A stretch of 64,000 bases of DNA from Faecalibacterium sp. I4-1-79 (GCF_023347235.1 NZ_CP094467.1:2604001-2668000); one strand, 5' to 3'; positions 43,150 to 51,879 are shown, counted from the stretch's first letter. The notes: generated by a model not told the origin, from the sequence alone. Made by a program: numbers and translations.

Positions 43150-43262
43150 ACCCCCCTATATGGCGCGTTTTTGGACAATCGCTGCGTACGTGCGTACAAA
43201 GAAAAGGCATCTGCCGCGTACGCACGTACGCAGCAAAACGCCCAAGTTCTCCTTTATAGGGG
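43150..43262. other. Candidate oriT of element 2 (three nested inverted repeats)
   Basis: The outer arms are CCCCCTATA (43151-43159) and TATAGGGGG (43254-43262). The middle arms are GGCGCGTTTT and AAAACGCC. The inner arms are a perfect 17-bp repeat (43181-43197 with 43218-43234, GCTGCGTACGTGCGTAC). A separate hairpin AGAGGGTCA-TTT-TGACCCTCT lies at about 43096-43116. The block sits between relaxase and primase genes, where oriT is expected. Confidence 0.55.
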
Positions 43263-43263
43263 G

Positions 43264-44586
43264 TCATGCCCGCCAGCTATTGGTGGTAAGGTCGGGCTGC
43301 ACAAGGGCTTCGATGCCCACAAAGCCCCGGACACGCCGCCCGGACGAGTTGACGATGTTGTTGGTGGATTCCAGATTATACCTGCGCTGGTTGGCGATCA
43401 GTGCATCGCTGAACCCTCTGGCCTTGATCGCATTCAGGCTGTTCTCCTCACACCACATCCGGTAGACCTCATACAGCTCTTTCGAGCTGGTGCAGGCATC
43501 CGCCTTCAGGCGGATGTAGCCCTCGGATTCGAGGAAATCGAACACATTGTTGTTGTCCCGCTTCACCAGTTCCCGGTTGCGCTTGGCACGGTCGCTCTCG
43601 GTGAACTGGAAGCCATTCTTCACCAGCCGCTGCAAGCCCTCAAACGCCCACAGCAGGATGCCCTCGACCTCTGCCGCCATCTTCTCGGCAATGTCCGGGT
43701 CGTCCACACGGGAGAGGGGCTTGTCCTTGGTGGTCAGGATGAGCTGACGGCGGTAGAAACCGTCCGAGCGATCATACAGAGCCTGCAGATCGCCGTTGCT
43801 GAACGCCAGCAGACGGGCGTACATCCAACCCTGATAGCTCTGCTTGCCCTTGCGCTCCAAGTCCATCTGCCCCTGCGCGGTCACGATTGACTTGACATAG
43901 TTGGTCTGGCGCAGGGCTTCCATCCGCATATCGTCGTCCACGCAGAGCAGGGTGTGCTCCAGATCGGCACGGGCAAAGCGGTTCTCCGAGATCTTGCCGA
44001 TGCTCCCATCCTTCATATTTGTACCAAATAGTTTAGACAGCACCACGCCGATCTGCGACTTACCCTCGCCGCCGCTGCCCTTGATGACCATCATGCGCTG
44101 CCCCTTGTTGCTGGGAATCAGGCAATAGCCGATGAACTCCTGCACTGTGGGAATGTCCTCCGGGTAGAGCAGGTCGGACAGAAACCGCAGCCAATGGACG
44201 GGCTGGGCGGCTTTCGGGTCATATTTGACCGGGAGCCGGTTGCGGACGATCTCCGGCTTGCCTTCCTGAAAGGTGCCGTCCAGATACAGGGTGCCGTTTG
44301 CCAGCGCAATGCGGTCGGTGACGGGTGGGAAGTCCTCCACCTGCGCTGCCAGCTTCAGCACGTCCACGACATTGCTGACTCGTTTGGCGATATTTGCGCC
44401 GATATGGTCTCGCAGCATATCGAAAATTTCACAGCGCAGGTTCATGGTGTCTGTGACCCTGCCTTCCGGGGTGAAAAATGCGCCATTCACATAGATGAGC
44501 TGGTGGGTGCTGAGAAAATCGTCACAGAAGATAGATTCGTTGAAGAATCCTTTCTTGATCCATGCGGGGGTAAAGTTGTTTCCCAT
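43264..44586 (-). CDS. P4-family primase/helicase (D5-like)
   Basis: The start at 44586 (MGNNFTPAWI) has AAAGGA about 9 nt upstream. The 440-aa protein has a D5_N-like region (about 30-140) and a superfamily 3 helicase core with Walker A GSGGEGKSQ and Walker B LLCVDDD, followed by SNGDLQALYDRSDGFYRR. It resembles the C-terminal part of P4-type replication proteins. It probably initiates replication of the excised element at the dyads just upstream (44621-44792). Confidence 0.87.
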   Translation of the reverse strand: MGNNFTPAWIKKGFFNESIFCDDFLSTHQLIYVNGAFFTPEGRVTDTMNLRCEIFDMLRDHIGANIAKRVSNVVDVLKLAAQVEDFPPVTDRIALANGTLYLDGTFQEGKPEIVRNRLPVKYDPKAAQPVHWLRFLSDLLYPEDIPTVQEFIGYCLIPSNKGQRMMVIKGSGGEGKSQIGVVLSKLFGTNMKDGSIGKISENRFARADLEHTLLCVDDDMRMEALRQTNYVKSIVTAQGQMDLERKGKQSYQGWMYARLLAFSNGDLQALYDRSDGFYRRQLILTTKDKPLSRVDDPDIAEKMAAEVEGILLWAFEGLQRLVKNGFQFTESDRAKRNRELVKRDNNNVFDFLESEGYIRLKADACTSSKELYEVYRMWCEENSLNAIKARGFSDALIANQRRYNLESTNNIVNSSGRRVRGFVGIEALVQPDLTTNSWRA

Positions 44587-44620
44587 AGGCACACGTCCTT
44601 TCTTCGGTGCTGCGGCTTTT

Positions 44621-44792
44621 CCATGTGGTCAATTTGGTCACATGGATTTTCTCTGCCGCAACAGGTGGATAAACGTCCGTTTTGGGGGTTACGGCTTTTC
44701 AATGTGGACAATTTGTCCACATTGATTTCTCATGCCACAATAGATGGATAAACGTCCGTTTTACCTCATGTAGACAAAATGTCCACATGAGG
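44621..44792. repeat. Three dyads and two direct repeats upstream of the primase gene (origin or operator)
   Basis: The dyads are 44621-44645 (arms CCATGTG/CACATGG), 44700-44724 (perfect, CAATGTGGACAA and complement about one base) and 44764-44792 (CCTCATGTAGACA with one mismatch). They share a GTGGACA/TGTCCAC core and lie 65-80 bp apart. Between them GGATAAACGTCCGTTTT is repeated (near 44666 and 44747). This resembles iterons or a multi-site operator. The rest to 45178 is without a gene I can support. Confidence 0.6.
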
Positions 44793-45178
44793 TGAATTGC
44801 CGTTCTCCCTGCATGGATTTCCTGCCCCCTTCCGGCGGCGTTTTCCGGCTCTCCTTTTCAGGGTCTTCGCCGTGTATCCCATGCAGACGGTCATGCGGTT
44901 TTCAAGGTGCAACAGGCAAAACGGCAACAAAAAAGCCGTCACAAAACAGACCAGCCCTGCCTTCACTTTTTCTGGAAGGCCATGCTAGTCGGTTATGTAA
45001 CGGCTGAAAGCCAAGATGTTCAGCCCCGTAGGGTCTGAACAAATATGTAAAAATATGTTATATTCAATTGTTGGGATAGATTACCACAAAAATCGAGCCG
45101 TGTCAACAAAAAGTTTTGAGAAAACGTCATTTTCGGCAGCTTGCAAGAAAACGCAAGAGGAATTTTGGTAAAAAGATA

Positions 45179-45211
45179 GAGGACTGGACGGTGCCAGCCC
45201 TCTTGACAAGG
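45179..45211 (+). repeat. Dispersed hairpin repeat (copy 2)
   Basis: GAGGACTGG and CCAGCCCTC around ACGGTG, then TTGACAAGGA; it matches 18917-18948 in 31 of 32 bases. In both places cargo genes begin downstream. Confidence 0.7.
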
Positions 45212-45383
45212 ATTTTTCTATAAAAGGCTAAAATATCCCGGATTGTGCATCGGGTCGGCAATATCCGTAGCGATTACACTGTAAATGTCAATTTATTTGC
45301 AATCAACCATTTTGCGTATATTGATATTTGCTACGCTTTTTGTATGATAAACGTGTAATAAATATACTCTGACAGATGGAGGT

Positions 45384-45476
45384 ATGTATGCAGAGGAACA
45401 AAGATGTACGGGGAGATTTTGCTGTATCTACCTGTTCGATGGCAGATTTAACTTGCAGCACGCTCTTTTGAGTTGA
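45384..45476 (+). CDS. Possible small peptide(s) upstream of the TetR gene
   Basis: GGAGG is followed by two overlapping ATGs. The first (45384) opens MYAEEQRCTGRFCCIYLFDG to 45476 (30 aa). The second (45388) opens MQRNKDVRGDFAVSTCSMAD to 45471 (27 aa, Cys/Ser/Thr-rich). A promoter-like TTGATA-N16-TATGAT stands upstream (about 45322-45349). They may be a leader peptide or chance frames. Confidence 0.25.
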   Translation: MYAEEQRCTGRFCCIYLFDGRFNLQHALLS

Positions 45477-45526
45477 AGGAACCGCTCTTTATGGATATAA
45501 TATTGGCAAAAGGGAGAGCGATTTCA

Positions 45527-46099
45527 GTGAAAGAAACAAGAATTGACTTAAGAACACGAAAAGTATACGATGCACTGATAGAAGCATTTGTAAAACTGCT
45601 TGCAGAAAAACAGTTTGAGGATATTACCGTAAAGGAATTGTGTGATTGCGCCCGCACGAGGACAGCAACTTTCTATAATCACTTTTCGGATAAATATGAT
45701 TTTTTCGCCTTCATGGTTAAAGAGAAACTCAGTTCTTTCATGCTGAGTTCGGACACGATCAATGAGGACGATACATTTGAAAAATACTGCATTTCCATAT
45801 TAAATAATTCTTTGGATTTTATTGAAGAACATAAACAGATGGCACAGCATATTATGACAGATAGCCTTCTGAGTATTATGATGAATTCTATTTCAAAAGA
45901 ATTTACAGATCAATTCAGAATCCGTATGGAAAGAGAGCATCTCAGAGATGTTGACCCAGAAATCATAACCCAAATGCTGATTGGTGCGATGTCGCGGTCT
46001 GCGCGTTGGTGGATGAATCGTATGTCTGTAACATCAAGGGATGAAATCGTTTCTCAATTTTCGTTGTTCCTGCGTGGCTTTATAAAATCGAGGAGGTAA
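45527..46099 (+). CDS. TetR-family transcriptional regulator
   Basis: The 190-aa protein starts at GTG 45527 after GGGAGAG (VKETRIDLRTRKVYDALIEA). The TetR helix-turn-helix is FEDITVKELCDCARTRTATF with YNHFSDKYDF. The C-terminal domain is of the TetR_C type seen in DhaS-like regulators. The oxidoreductase gene starts 3 bp after its stop, so it likely controls that gene. The region is A/T-rich relative to the element backbone, consistent with recently acquired cargo. Confidence 0.85.
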   Translation: MKETRIDLRTRKVYDALIEAFVKLLAEKQFEDITVKELCDCARTRTATFYNHFSDKYDFFAFMVKEKLSSFMLSSDTINEDDTFEKYCISILNNSLDFIEEHKQMAQHIMTDSLLSIMMNSISKEFTDQFRIRMEREHLRDVDPEIITQMLIGAMSRSARWWMNRMSVTSRDEIVSQFSLFLRGFIKSRR

Positions 46100-46102
46100 A
46101 GA

Positions 46103-47068
46103 ATGCACAGCATAATATGCAAGGAATCTGGAAACCCTGACGGAATACAGATCATCGAGACATCAATTCCGAGGCCGAGGAAAAATCAGGTTCGGGTCAA
46201 AGTTATGGCTTGCGCGTTATCGGTGTCAGACTTTAATCCGTTTTTTGAAAAGGCAGAAACAGGAAAAGTTTCTTTTTTTACAAAAATATTAACCCAGAAT
46301 AAGCCGTTTGGCGGGGATGTTTCGGGCATCATAACAGAAACAGGAAAAAGCGTAACATCACTTAAAGTTGGGGATGAAGTTTATACATCAATTGGTGTAA
46401 GCGGTGGATGCTCAGAATATGTGACTGTGAATGCCGACAGGGTGTTCCGAAAGCCATGTAATTTATCTTTCGAGGAAGCTGCGGCAATTCCAACAGCAGG
46501 AATCGTAGCAATGGAGGCTTGTAAAAAAGCTGAAGTGTCGAAAGGAAAAAAGGTTCTGATTTATGGAGCGTCCGGCGGTGTCGGTCAATTTGCACTTCAG
46601 ATTGCAAAAGCAATGGGAGCGACAGTTACAGCGGTATGCAGTACACGAAACGTGGAACGTGCATACGCAATGGGTGCAGATGAGGTAATCGATTACAAAA
46701 AAGAAGACATTGCTGACCGTGGGACGCAGTTTGATGCGATTCTTGGTGTCAACGGCAGTGTGCCGCTTGCAACTTACAAAAAGATGCTCAAAATGGGAGG
46801 CACCTATGTAGCAATCGGCGGAAAACAGGCAACAGCGGGTTTGATTTCGCCTATCTATGCGTTGGGCAGTGGAAAGAGGATGACATTTGTTTTGTATGCA
46901 TTGGCAGTAAACCATGGGCACTTGAATGCACTGAAGGACTTGGCAGAGAAAAATAAAATCAAGCCGTATGTAGAAGCCATTTATCGACCCGCTGACCTGA
47001 AAGAAACGTTTGTACAAATCAGCAAAAACCATGCTCAGGGAAAATTTGTTGTAAAAATGGATTTTTGA
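46103..47068 (+). CDS. NAD(P)-dependent alcohol dehydrogenase/quinone oxidoreductase (MDR family)
   Basis: The 321-aa protein is a zinc-free medium-chain reductase: GroES-like N-terminus (VRVKVMACALSVSDFNPF), PFGGDVSG, and Rossmann motif YGASGGVGQFALQIAK (about 153-168). It lacks the catalytic Cys/His set of zinc alcohol dehydrogenases. GAGGAGGTAAAG precedes the ATG. With its TetR neighbour it may detoxify quinones, enones or electrophiles; substrate unknown. Confidence 0.87.
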   Translation: MHSIICKESGNPDGIQIIETSIPRPRKNQVRVKVMACALSVSDFNPFFEKAETGKVSFFTKILTQNKPFGGDVSGIITETGKSVTSLKVGDEVYTSIGVSGGCSEYVTVNADRVFRKPCNLSFEEAAAIPTAGIVAMEACKKAEVSKGKKVLIYGASGGVGQFALQIAKAMGATVTAVCSTRNVERAYAMGADEVIDYKKEDIADRGTQFDAILGVNGSVPLATYKKMLKMGGTYVAIGGKQATAGLISPIYALGSGKRMTFVLYALAVNHGHLNALKDLAEKNKIKPYVEAIYRPADLKETFVQISKNHAQGKFVVKMDF

Positions 47069-47086
47069 CAGAAAACCGAAAAATCC

Positions 47087-47123
47087 GGCAGGTACACCAT
47101 CGTGGGATGGCATACCTGCCGGA
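47087..47123. terminator. Terminator near the right end of element 2
   Basis: CCGGCAGGTA pairs with TACCTGCCGG (10 bp) around a loop, followed by ATTCTGTTTT. It is the counterpart of the hairpins near the ends of remnant X and element 1. Confidence 0.75.
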
Positions 47124-47306
47124 TTCTGTTTTGCGGGCTGGTGCAGCTACTACACCAATCCGCCTATTCGATTCTTACACCACACCGCTTTGTAAGGCTC
47201 CTTTTCGGGAAAACGTCCCAAAATTGGTGTAGTTGTGGTGTAGTACCGCAGATATCGACCGAATTTCGTTTTAAAATTCATCGCATCTGCGTTTTAATTT
47301 CGCATT

Positions 47307-48818
47307 TCACTGCTCAATCGGCTTCATCGTGGGGAACAGCAGCACATCACGGATAGATGCACTATCGGTGAGCAGCATCACCAGACGATCCACGCCGAAG
47401 CCCAGACCGCCCGTGGGGGGCAGACCGTACTCCAGTGCGTTGATGTAGTCGTAGTCTACCTGTGCCTTGCACTCGGGCTCCAGCGCCTTGCGCTCGGCCA
47501 CCTGACGCTCGAAGCGGCCCTTCTGGTCGATAGGATCGTTCAGCTCGCTGAAGGCGTTGCCGTACTCGGTGCAGTCGATGAAATACTCAAAACGCTCAGT
47601 GAAAGCGGGATCATCCGGCTTGCGCTTGGCCAGCGGGCTGATCTCCACAGGGTAATCGTAGATGAAGGTGGGCTGGATCAGCTTGTCCTCCACAAAGGCA
47701 TCGAAGAACTCGGCCAGAATGGCGCCCTTGGTAGGCACCTCGGGCAGTTCCACGTTGTGCGCCTTGGCGGCAGCGATGGCATCTGCATCGGTCTGCCAGT
47801 CGTTGAAGTCCACGCCGGAATACTTCTTCACGGCCTCCACCATGGTCAGGCGCTCCCAGTGGCTCATGTCGATCTGCTTGCCCTGATACGGGATGACCAG
47901 ACTGCCGCAGATCTTGAGGGCAAGGCGCTTGTACAGCTCCTCCACCAGATCCATCATGCCGTGGAAATCCGTAAAGGCCTGATACAGCTCAATGGTGGTG
48001 AACTCCGGGTTGTGCTTGGGGTCCATGCCCTCGTTGCGGAAGATGCGGCCCACCTCGTACACGCGATCCATGCCGCCCACGATCAGACGCTTGAGGTACA
48101 GCTCGGTCTCGATGCGCAGCACCATGTCCATGTTCAGGGTGTTGTGGTGGGTGTAGAAGGGGCGTGCGGAAGCGCCGATCTCAAACGGGGTCAGGATGGG
48201 GGTATCCACCTCCAAAAAGCCCTTCTCGTCCAGATAGGCGCGGATCTCCTTCAGGATGCGGCTGCGCTTGATGAAGGTGTCCTTCACCTCCGGGTTTGCG
48301 ATCAGATCCACATAGCGCTGACGGTAACGCATCTCGGTATCGGTCAGGCCGTGGAACTTCTCGGGCAGAGGGCGCAGGCTCTTTGCCAGCAGGGTCAGCT
48401 CAGTGGCGCGCACGCTCAGCTCGCCGGTCTTGGTGCGGAACACCTCGCCCTTCACGCCGATGATGTCGCCCACGTCCAGCTTTTTAAAGGCGGCGTAGGC
48501 CTCGTCACCCAGCTCGTCGCGGCGGACGTAAAGCTGGATATCGCCCTTGTCATCGCGCAGGTGGGCAAAGCTTGCCTTGCCCATAACGCGCTTGGACATC
48601 ATACGGCCTGCCAGTGCCACCAGCTTGCCGCTGTCGGTCTCATTGGGCAGCTCCTTAAATTCTTCCTTCAGGTCGGCGGAATACGCGTCCTGCGGGAACT
48701 TGGTCAGGGTAAAGGGGTCGTTGCCGGCGGCCTGCAGGTCGGCCAGCTTCTGGCGGCGCACCTGTACCTGCTCGCTCTCGGACAGACCCGCAGCGGGGTT
48801 TTTCTTTTGCTCTTCCAT
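47307..48818 (-). CDS. lysS: Lysyl-tRNA synthetase (class II)
   Basis: The 503-aa enzyme has an OB-fold anticodon domain (about 60-150) and a class II catalytic core with motif 2 (GRIFRNEGMDPKHNPEFTTI) and motif 3 (GGLGFGVDRLVMLLTDS). It charges tRNA-Lys. It ends LLFPTMKPIEQ, and these last codons are the attachment core used by the elements on its left. The gene remains intact because each insertion restores the end. It follows greA by a short gap. Confidence 0.97.
   Translation of the reverse strand: MEEQKKNPAAGLSESEQVQVRRQKLADLQAAGNDPFTLTKFPQDAYSADLKEEFKELPNETDSGKLVALAGRMMSKRVMGKASFAHLRDDKGDIQLYVRRDELGDEAYAAFKKLDVGDIIGVKGEVFRTKTGELSVRATELTLLAKSLRPLPEKFHGLTDTEMRYRQRYVDLIANPEVKDTFIKRSRILKEIRAYLDEKGFLEVDTPILTPFEIGASARPFYTHHNTLNMDMVLRIETELYLKRLIVGGMDRVYEVGRIFRNEGMDPKHNPEFTTIELYQAFTDFHGMMDLVEELYKRLALKICGSLVIPYQGKQIDMSHWERLTMVEAVKKYSGVDFNDWQTDADAIAAAKAHNVELPEVPTKGAILAEFFDAFVEDKLIQPTFIYDYPVEISPLAKRKPDDPAFTERFEYFIDCTEYGNAFSELNDPIDQKGRFERQVAERKALEPECKAQVDYDYINALEYGLPPTGGLGFGVDRLVMLLTDSASIRDVLLFPTMKPIEQ
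47309..47335. repeat. Attachment site copy 3 (native 3' end of lysS)
   Basis: The core covers the last eight sense codons and part of the stop of lysS. Insertion here keeps the reading frame (stop TGA here; TAA in the displaced copies). Confidence 0.9.
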
Positions 48819-48830
48819 GGTTACTCCTAC

Positions 48831-49316
48831 TTAGTTTGCAGAATGGGTGATGGCCAGCACGGTGTACTCCACGGTCTGGCCGGTGGGCAGCAGCACTTCG
48901 ACCTTTTCGCCCACAGCCTTGCCCATCAGGGCGTGGCCCACGGGGCTCTCATCGCTGATCTTACCGTTGAAGGCATCGGCCTCGGTGCGGCCCACGATAT
49001 CGTATTCCTCGGCTTCGTCCTCGCCGGTCTCGCGGATGGTGACGTGGGTACCAACGGAGACGTTATCCACGCTCAGCTCGCTCTCGTCGATTATAACTGC
49101 GTTCTTGATGGTCTGCTCCAGCTCGGTGATGCGGTTCTCCACCAGACCCTGCGTATTCTTGGCCTCGTCGTACTCGCTGTTCTCAGACAGGTCGCCGTGG
49201 CTGCGGGCTTCCTTGATCTCTTCAGCCAGCTCCTTGCGGCGGACGGTTTTGAGGTATTCCAGTTCCTCCTGCATTGCCTTCAGACCGGCAGCGGACATCT
49301 TGATCTCTTGTGCCAT
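48831..49316 (-). CDS. greA: Transcription elongation factor GreA
   Basis: The 161-aa protein starts at 49316 (MAQEIKMSAAG) with AAGGAGAG upstream. The N-terminal coiled coil carries the RSHGDLSENSEYDEAK signature with the acidic tip; the C-terminal FKBP-like domain ends QTVEYTVLAITHSAN. It rescues backtracked RNA polymerase. It is probably cotranscribed with lysS, a common pairing in Firmicutes. Confidence 0.96.
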   Translation of the reverse strand: MAQEIKMSAAGLKAMQEELEYLKTVRRKELAEEIKEARSHGDLSENSEYDEAKNTQGLVENRITELEQTIKNAVIIDESELSVDNVSVGTHVTIRETGEDEAEEYDIVGRTEADAFNGKISDESPVGHALMGKAVGEKVEVLLPTGQTVEYTVLAITHSAN

Positions 49317-49524
49317 TTGAGAATCTCTCCTTGTTATTAGCTGTATTTCTTTCGCGCAGCCACAAAGCCGCACAGGAATGCCATTTTGACTACACTATTA
49401 TAATAGCAAGCCGGTGCCTTGTCAACAAAAAAGGCGGCAGTATGGCAGAAAAAAGCGGCTCTTACCGCGCGCCTTTTCCATGCTGTCCCGGCAAGCGAGC
49501 TTTCTCCCCTGCCTGTATGAAAAT

Positions 49525-49560
49525 GCGATCCCGGAAAGTCCGCAGACCTTCCGGGATCGC
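49525..49560 (-). terminator. Terminator of the sialic acid operon
   Basis: GCGATCCCGGAA pairs with TTCCGGGATCGC, with more pairing inside. The minus strand continues ATTTTC. It closes the operon after the SGNH hydrolase. Confidence 0.8.
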
Positions 49561-49576
49561 TCTGGCCTCTTTTTAC

Positions 49577-50215
49577 TCAGATAAGCTTTGGCACCTCTGC
49601 GGTCAGCAGCTCTGCCAGCCGGGCGTGCCCCTTGCAGGTCAGGTGCATGAAGTCCACCTCGTTGAACTCGCACTCGGCGGCGTCCATAAAGTGCACGCCC
49701 TGCCGCTCGGCTACGATGCGCAGCTGCTCGGCGACCCCGCGGGATTTCTCCACGCAGCCTGCGCCCATGACGGCATCGTGGAAGCCATCCTTGATGCAGG
49801 GCGGCGCCACCACCAGAATGTTAGGCGCCTTGCCGCCCCAGCAGTCCACGCTTTTCACCTTGAGCAGCAGCCGCTCCATGCCCGCGCCGATGCAGGCAGC
49901 GTTTGCACCAAAGCGCTCCTTGACGTCGTTCGTGCCCAGCATGATGATGAGCAGGTCGATGACTTCGTGGCTCTTGAGCAGGGCGTAAGCCACGCTCAGT
50001 GCATCCATGGACTCATGCAGTGGGTCCACGAACACGGTAGTGCGACCGGAAAGTCCCTCCTCGGTGACCAGATACTCTTCGCCCAGCGCCTTTTGCAGGC
50101 GGCAGGTCCAGCGCTCGTCCTCGTTGAAGCGGATGCCGTGGTCGGCACAGTCGTTGGGGTCGGCGCAGTAGCCGTGGGTGTTGGAATCACCCAGACAGAG
50201 AATATGCTTTTTCAT
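49577..50215 (-). CDS. SGNH/GDSL hydrolase, possible sialate O-acetylesterase
   Basis: The start at 50215 (MKKHILCLGDSNTHG) has AAGGAGTG upstream. The 212-aa cytosolic esterase shows block I GDSNTHG (nucleophile Ser), Gly in block II, block III GTND, and the C-terminal block V Asp/His (DFMHLT). Being the last gene of the sialic acid operon, 8 bp after the kinase, it may remove O-acetyl groups from sialic acid. This role is inferred from position. Confidence 0.82.
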   Translation of the reverse strand: MKKHILCLGDSNTHGYCADPNDCADHGIRFNEDERWTCRLQKALGEEYLVTEEGLSGRTTVFVDPLHESMDALSVAYALLKSHEVIDLLIIMLGTNDVKERFGANAACIGAGMERLLLKVKSVDCWGGKAPNILVVAPPCIKDGFHDAVMGAGCVEKSRGVAEQLRIVAERQGVHFMDAAECEFNEVDFMHLTCKGHARLAELLTAEVPKLI

Positions 50216-50222
50216 AACCAAA

Positions 50223-51152
50223 TCACTCCTTTTCCATCGTCTGCCGGAAGTAGTATACAGCGCCCACCATCCCGGCGTCATTGTGCAGCTGCGCGGCACG
50301 AATTTCCAGCCCCTCGGCAAAGGCGGGCATGACTGCAGCCTTTACCTTGGCGGCAATGGGCTCGATGAGCAGCTTCTGCTGGGCAGACACGCCGCCGCCG
50401 ATCAAGATCAGCTGCGGGTTGAAGATATGCACCATGCCTGCAAGCCCCTGCGCGATCTCGTCCGTCCATGCGTCCAGCAGCGCCAGCACGGTCTCGTTGC
50501 CCGCCTCAGCGGCGGCAAAGATGACGCGGCCATCCCTCCATGCCGGGTCTTTCTCCTGCGCGGCGCGCACCAGTGCGGTGGTGGCGGCGTAGCGCTCCCA
50601 GCAGCCCTTTGCGCCGCAGGTGCAGTCCACGCCGTCCAGCGCGTGGGTGCGGTAGTGGCCAAGCTCGCCGCCCAGACCCCGCGCGCCTTCCAGCAGACGG
50701 CCTCCGGTCAGGATGCCGCCGCCCACGCCGGTGCCCAGCGTCACGCCGATGACGTCCGTATAGCCCTTTGCACCGCCGACCCACACCTCGCCCAGCGTCA
50801 TGCAGTTGGCGTCGTTGGCTACCGTGACCGGCAGACCGAAGGTCTTTTCCAGCTCTGCCTTGATGGGTGCGCCGATGTAGTTGGGCAGGTTGCCGCAGGT
50901 GCCCGCCACGATGCCCTTGCGGCTGTCGATCTGCCCGGTGGCAGACACGCCGATGCCCGCAAGGCTTTCCGCCGGGACGCTCTGCGCGGCAAGGAATGCC
51001 TGTGCAGCTTTCAGCACGGTGGTCAGGATGGGGGTGCGGTAGCCGTCAAAACTTACGCTCTCCTCGGCTTTCGCCAGCACCGCGCCGGCTTCGTCCACAA
51101 TGCCCAGCTTGACGGCTGTGCCGCCGATGTCAATACCAAGATAGTGTTTCAT
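50223..51152 (-). CDS. nanK: ROK-family kinase, probable N-acetylmannosamine kinase
   Basis: The 309-aa protein has the ATP motif DIGGTAVKLGIVDE at the N-terminus, TLGTGVGGGIL, and the ROK zinc site ELGHYRTHALDG followed by CTCGAKGCWE. Between NanE and the esterase in a sialic acid operon it most likely phosphorylates ManNAc to ManNAc-6-P. Start ATG 51152; an in-frame GTG three codons earlier is an alternative. Confidence 0.85.
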   Translation of the reverse strand: MKHYLGIDIGGTAVKLGIVDEAGAVLAKAEESVSFDGYRTPILTTVLKAAQAFLAAQSVPAESLAGIGVSATGQIDSRKGIVAGTCGNLPNYIGAPIKAELEKTFGLPVTVANDANCMTLGEVWVGGAKGYTDVIGVTLGTGVGGGILTGGRLLEGARGLGGELGHYRTHALDGVDCTCGAKGCWERYAATTALVRAAQEKDPAWRDGRVIFAAAEAGNETVLALLDAWTDEIAQGLAGMVHIFNPQLILIGGGVSAQQKLLIEPIAAKVKAAVMPAFAEGLEIRAAQLHNDAGMVGAVYYFRQTMEKE

Positions 51153-51170
51153 AGCCGCCACTCCCCCGTA

Positions 51171-51875
51171 TTATTTCTTTGCGGCGTTGATGGCACCGAT
51201 AAAGCGTGCGGTGATCTCTGCCGGGCGGGTAATGGCACCGCCCACCACCAGTGCAAAGGCACCGGCTTCCAGCGCCTTGACCGCCTGCTCCGGGTAGTGG
51301 ATGTGACCCTCGGCAATGATCTTTGCCGGGCACTCTGCGGACAGCTTGCGGATGAAGTCAAAGTCGATATCGTCAATGCCGGTGGTCTCGGGGGTGTAGC
51401 CGCGCATGGTAGTGCCCACAAAGTCGGCACCTGCCTCGGCGCAGAGCATGGCGTTTTCAAAGTTATCGCAATCGGCCATCACCAGCTGCTCGGGGTACTT
51501 TGCCTTGATGGCGCGGATGAACTGCGCGGAGGTAGAGCCGTCCGGGCGCAGCGCACCGGTGCCCTGCACGGCAAGGATATCCACGCCGCAGGCCACCAGC
51601 TCATCCACTTCCTTCATGGTGACGGTGATGTACATGGGCGTGCCGGGGTAGTCCTTTTTGATGATGCCGATGACCGGCAGATCCACCACCTGTTTGATCT
51701 GGGTAATGTCCCGCACGGTGTTGGCGCGGATGCCCACAGCGCCGCTCATGGCGGCAGCCTTGGCCATCAGGGGCATGACGCCGCCCTCCTTGGTGTACAG
51801 CGGCTCGTGCTCCAGTGCCTGACAGGACACGATAAGCCCACCCTTGATCTGTGCAAACAGCTTTTCCTTATCCAT
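51171..51875 (-). CDS. nanE: N-acetylmannosamine-6-phosphate 2-epimerase
   Basis: The 234-aa TIM-barrel enzyme starts at 51875 (MDKEKLFAQI) after GGAGGAG. NanE features include GLIVSCQALEHEPLY, GAVGIRANTV, PVIGIIKKDYPGTPMYITVT, DCDNFENA and FALVVGGAITRP. It converts ManNAc-6-P to GlcNAc-6-P, linking sialic acid to amino sugar breakdown. It begins 4 bp after the YhcH gene. Confidence 0.95.
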   Translation of the reverse strand: MDKEKLFAQIKGGLIVSCQALEHEPLYTKEGGVMPLMAKAAAMSGAVGIRANTVRDITQIKQVVDLPVIGIIKKDYPGTPMYITVTMKEVDELVACGVDILAVQGTGALRPDGSTSAQFIRAIKAKYPEQLVMADCDNFENAMLCAEAGADFVGTTMRGYTPETTGIDDIDFDFIRKLSAECPAKIIAEGHIHYPEQAVKALEAGAFALVVGGAITRPAEITARFIGAINAAKK

Positions 51876-51879
51876 GGTC

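Larger units (their letters stand above)
39875..47335. mobile_element. Integrative mobilizable element 2 (about 7.4 kb)
   Basis: It is bounded by the lysS-core repeats at 39875 and 47309. It carries integrase, xis, a MOBV-like relaxase, a P4-type primase/helicase, candidate oriT and iterons, and TetR/oxidoreductase cargo. GGTGTAG arm repeats stand at both ends (40031-40052 and 47226-47246). It has no conjugation machinery, so it should depend on a helper. Its arm repeats differ from those of element 1, while the core site is the same. Confidence 0.87.

Noticed and set aside
47757-49340. Plus-strand frame of 527 codons opposite lysS and greA
   Set aside because: Antisense to lysS/greA; composition artefact.
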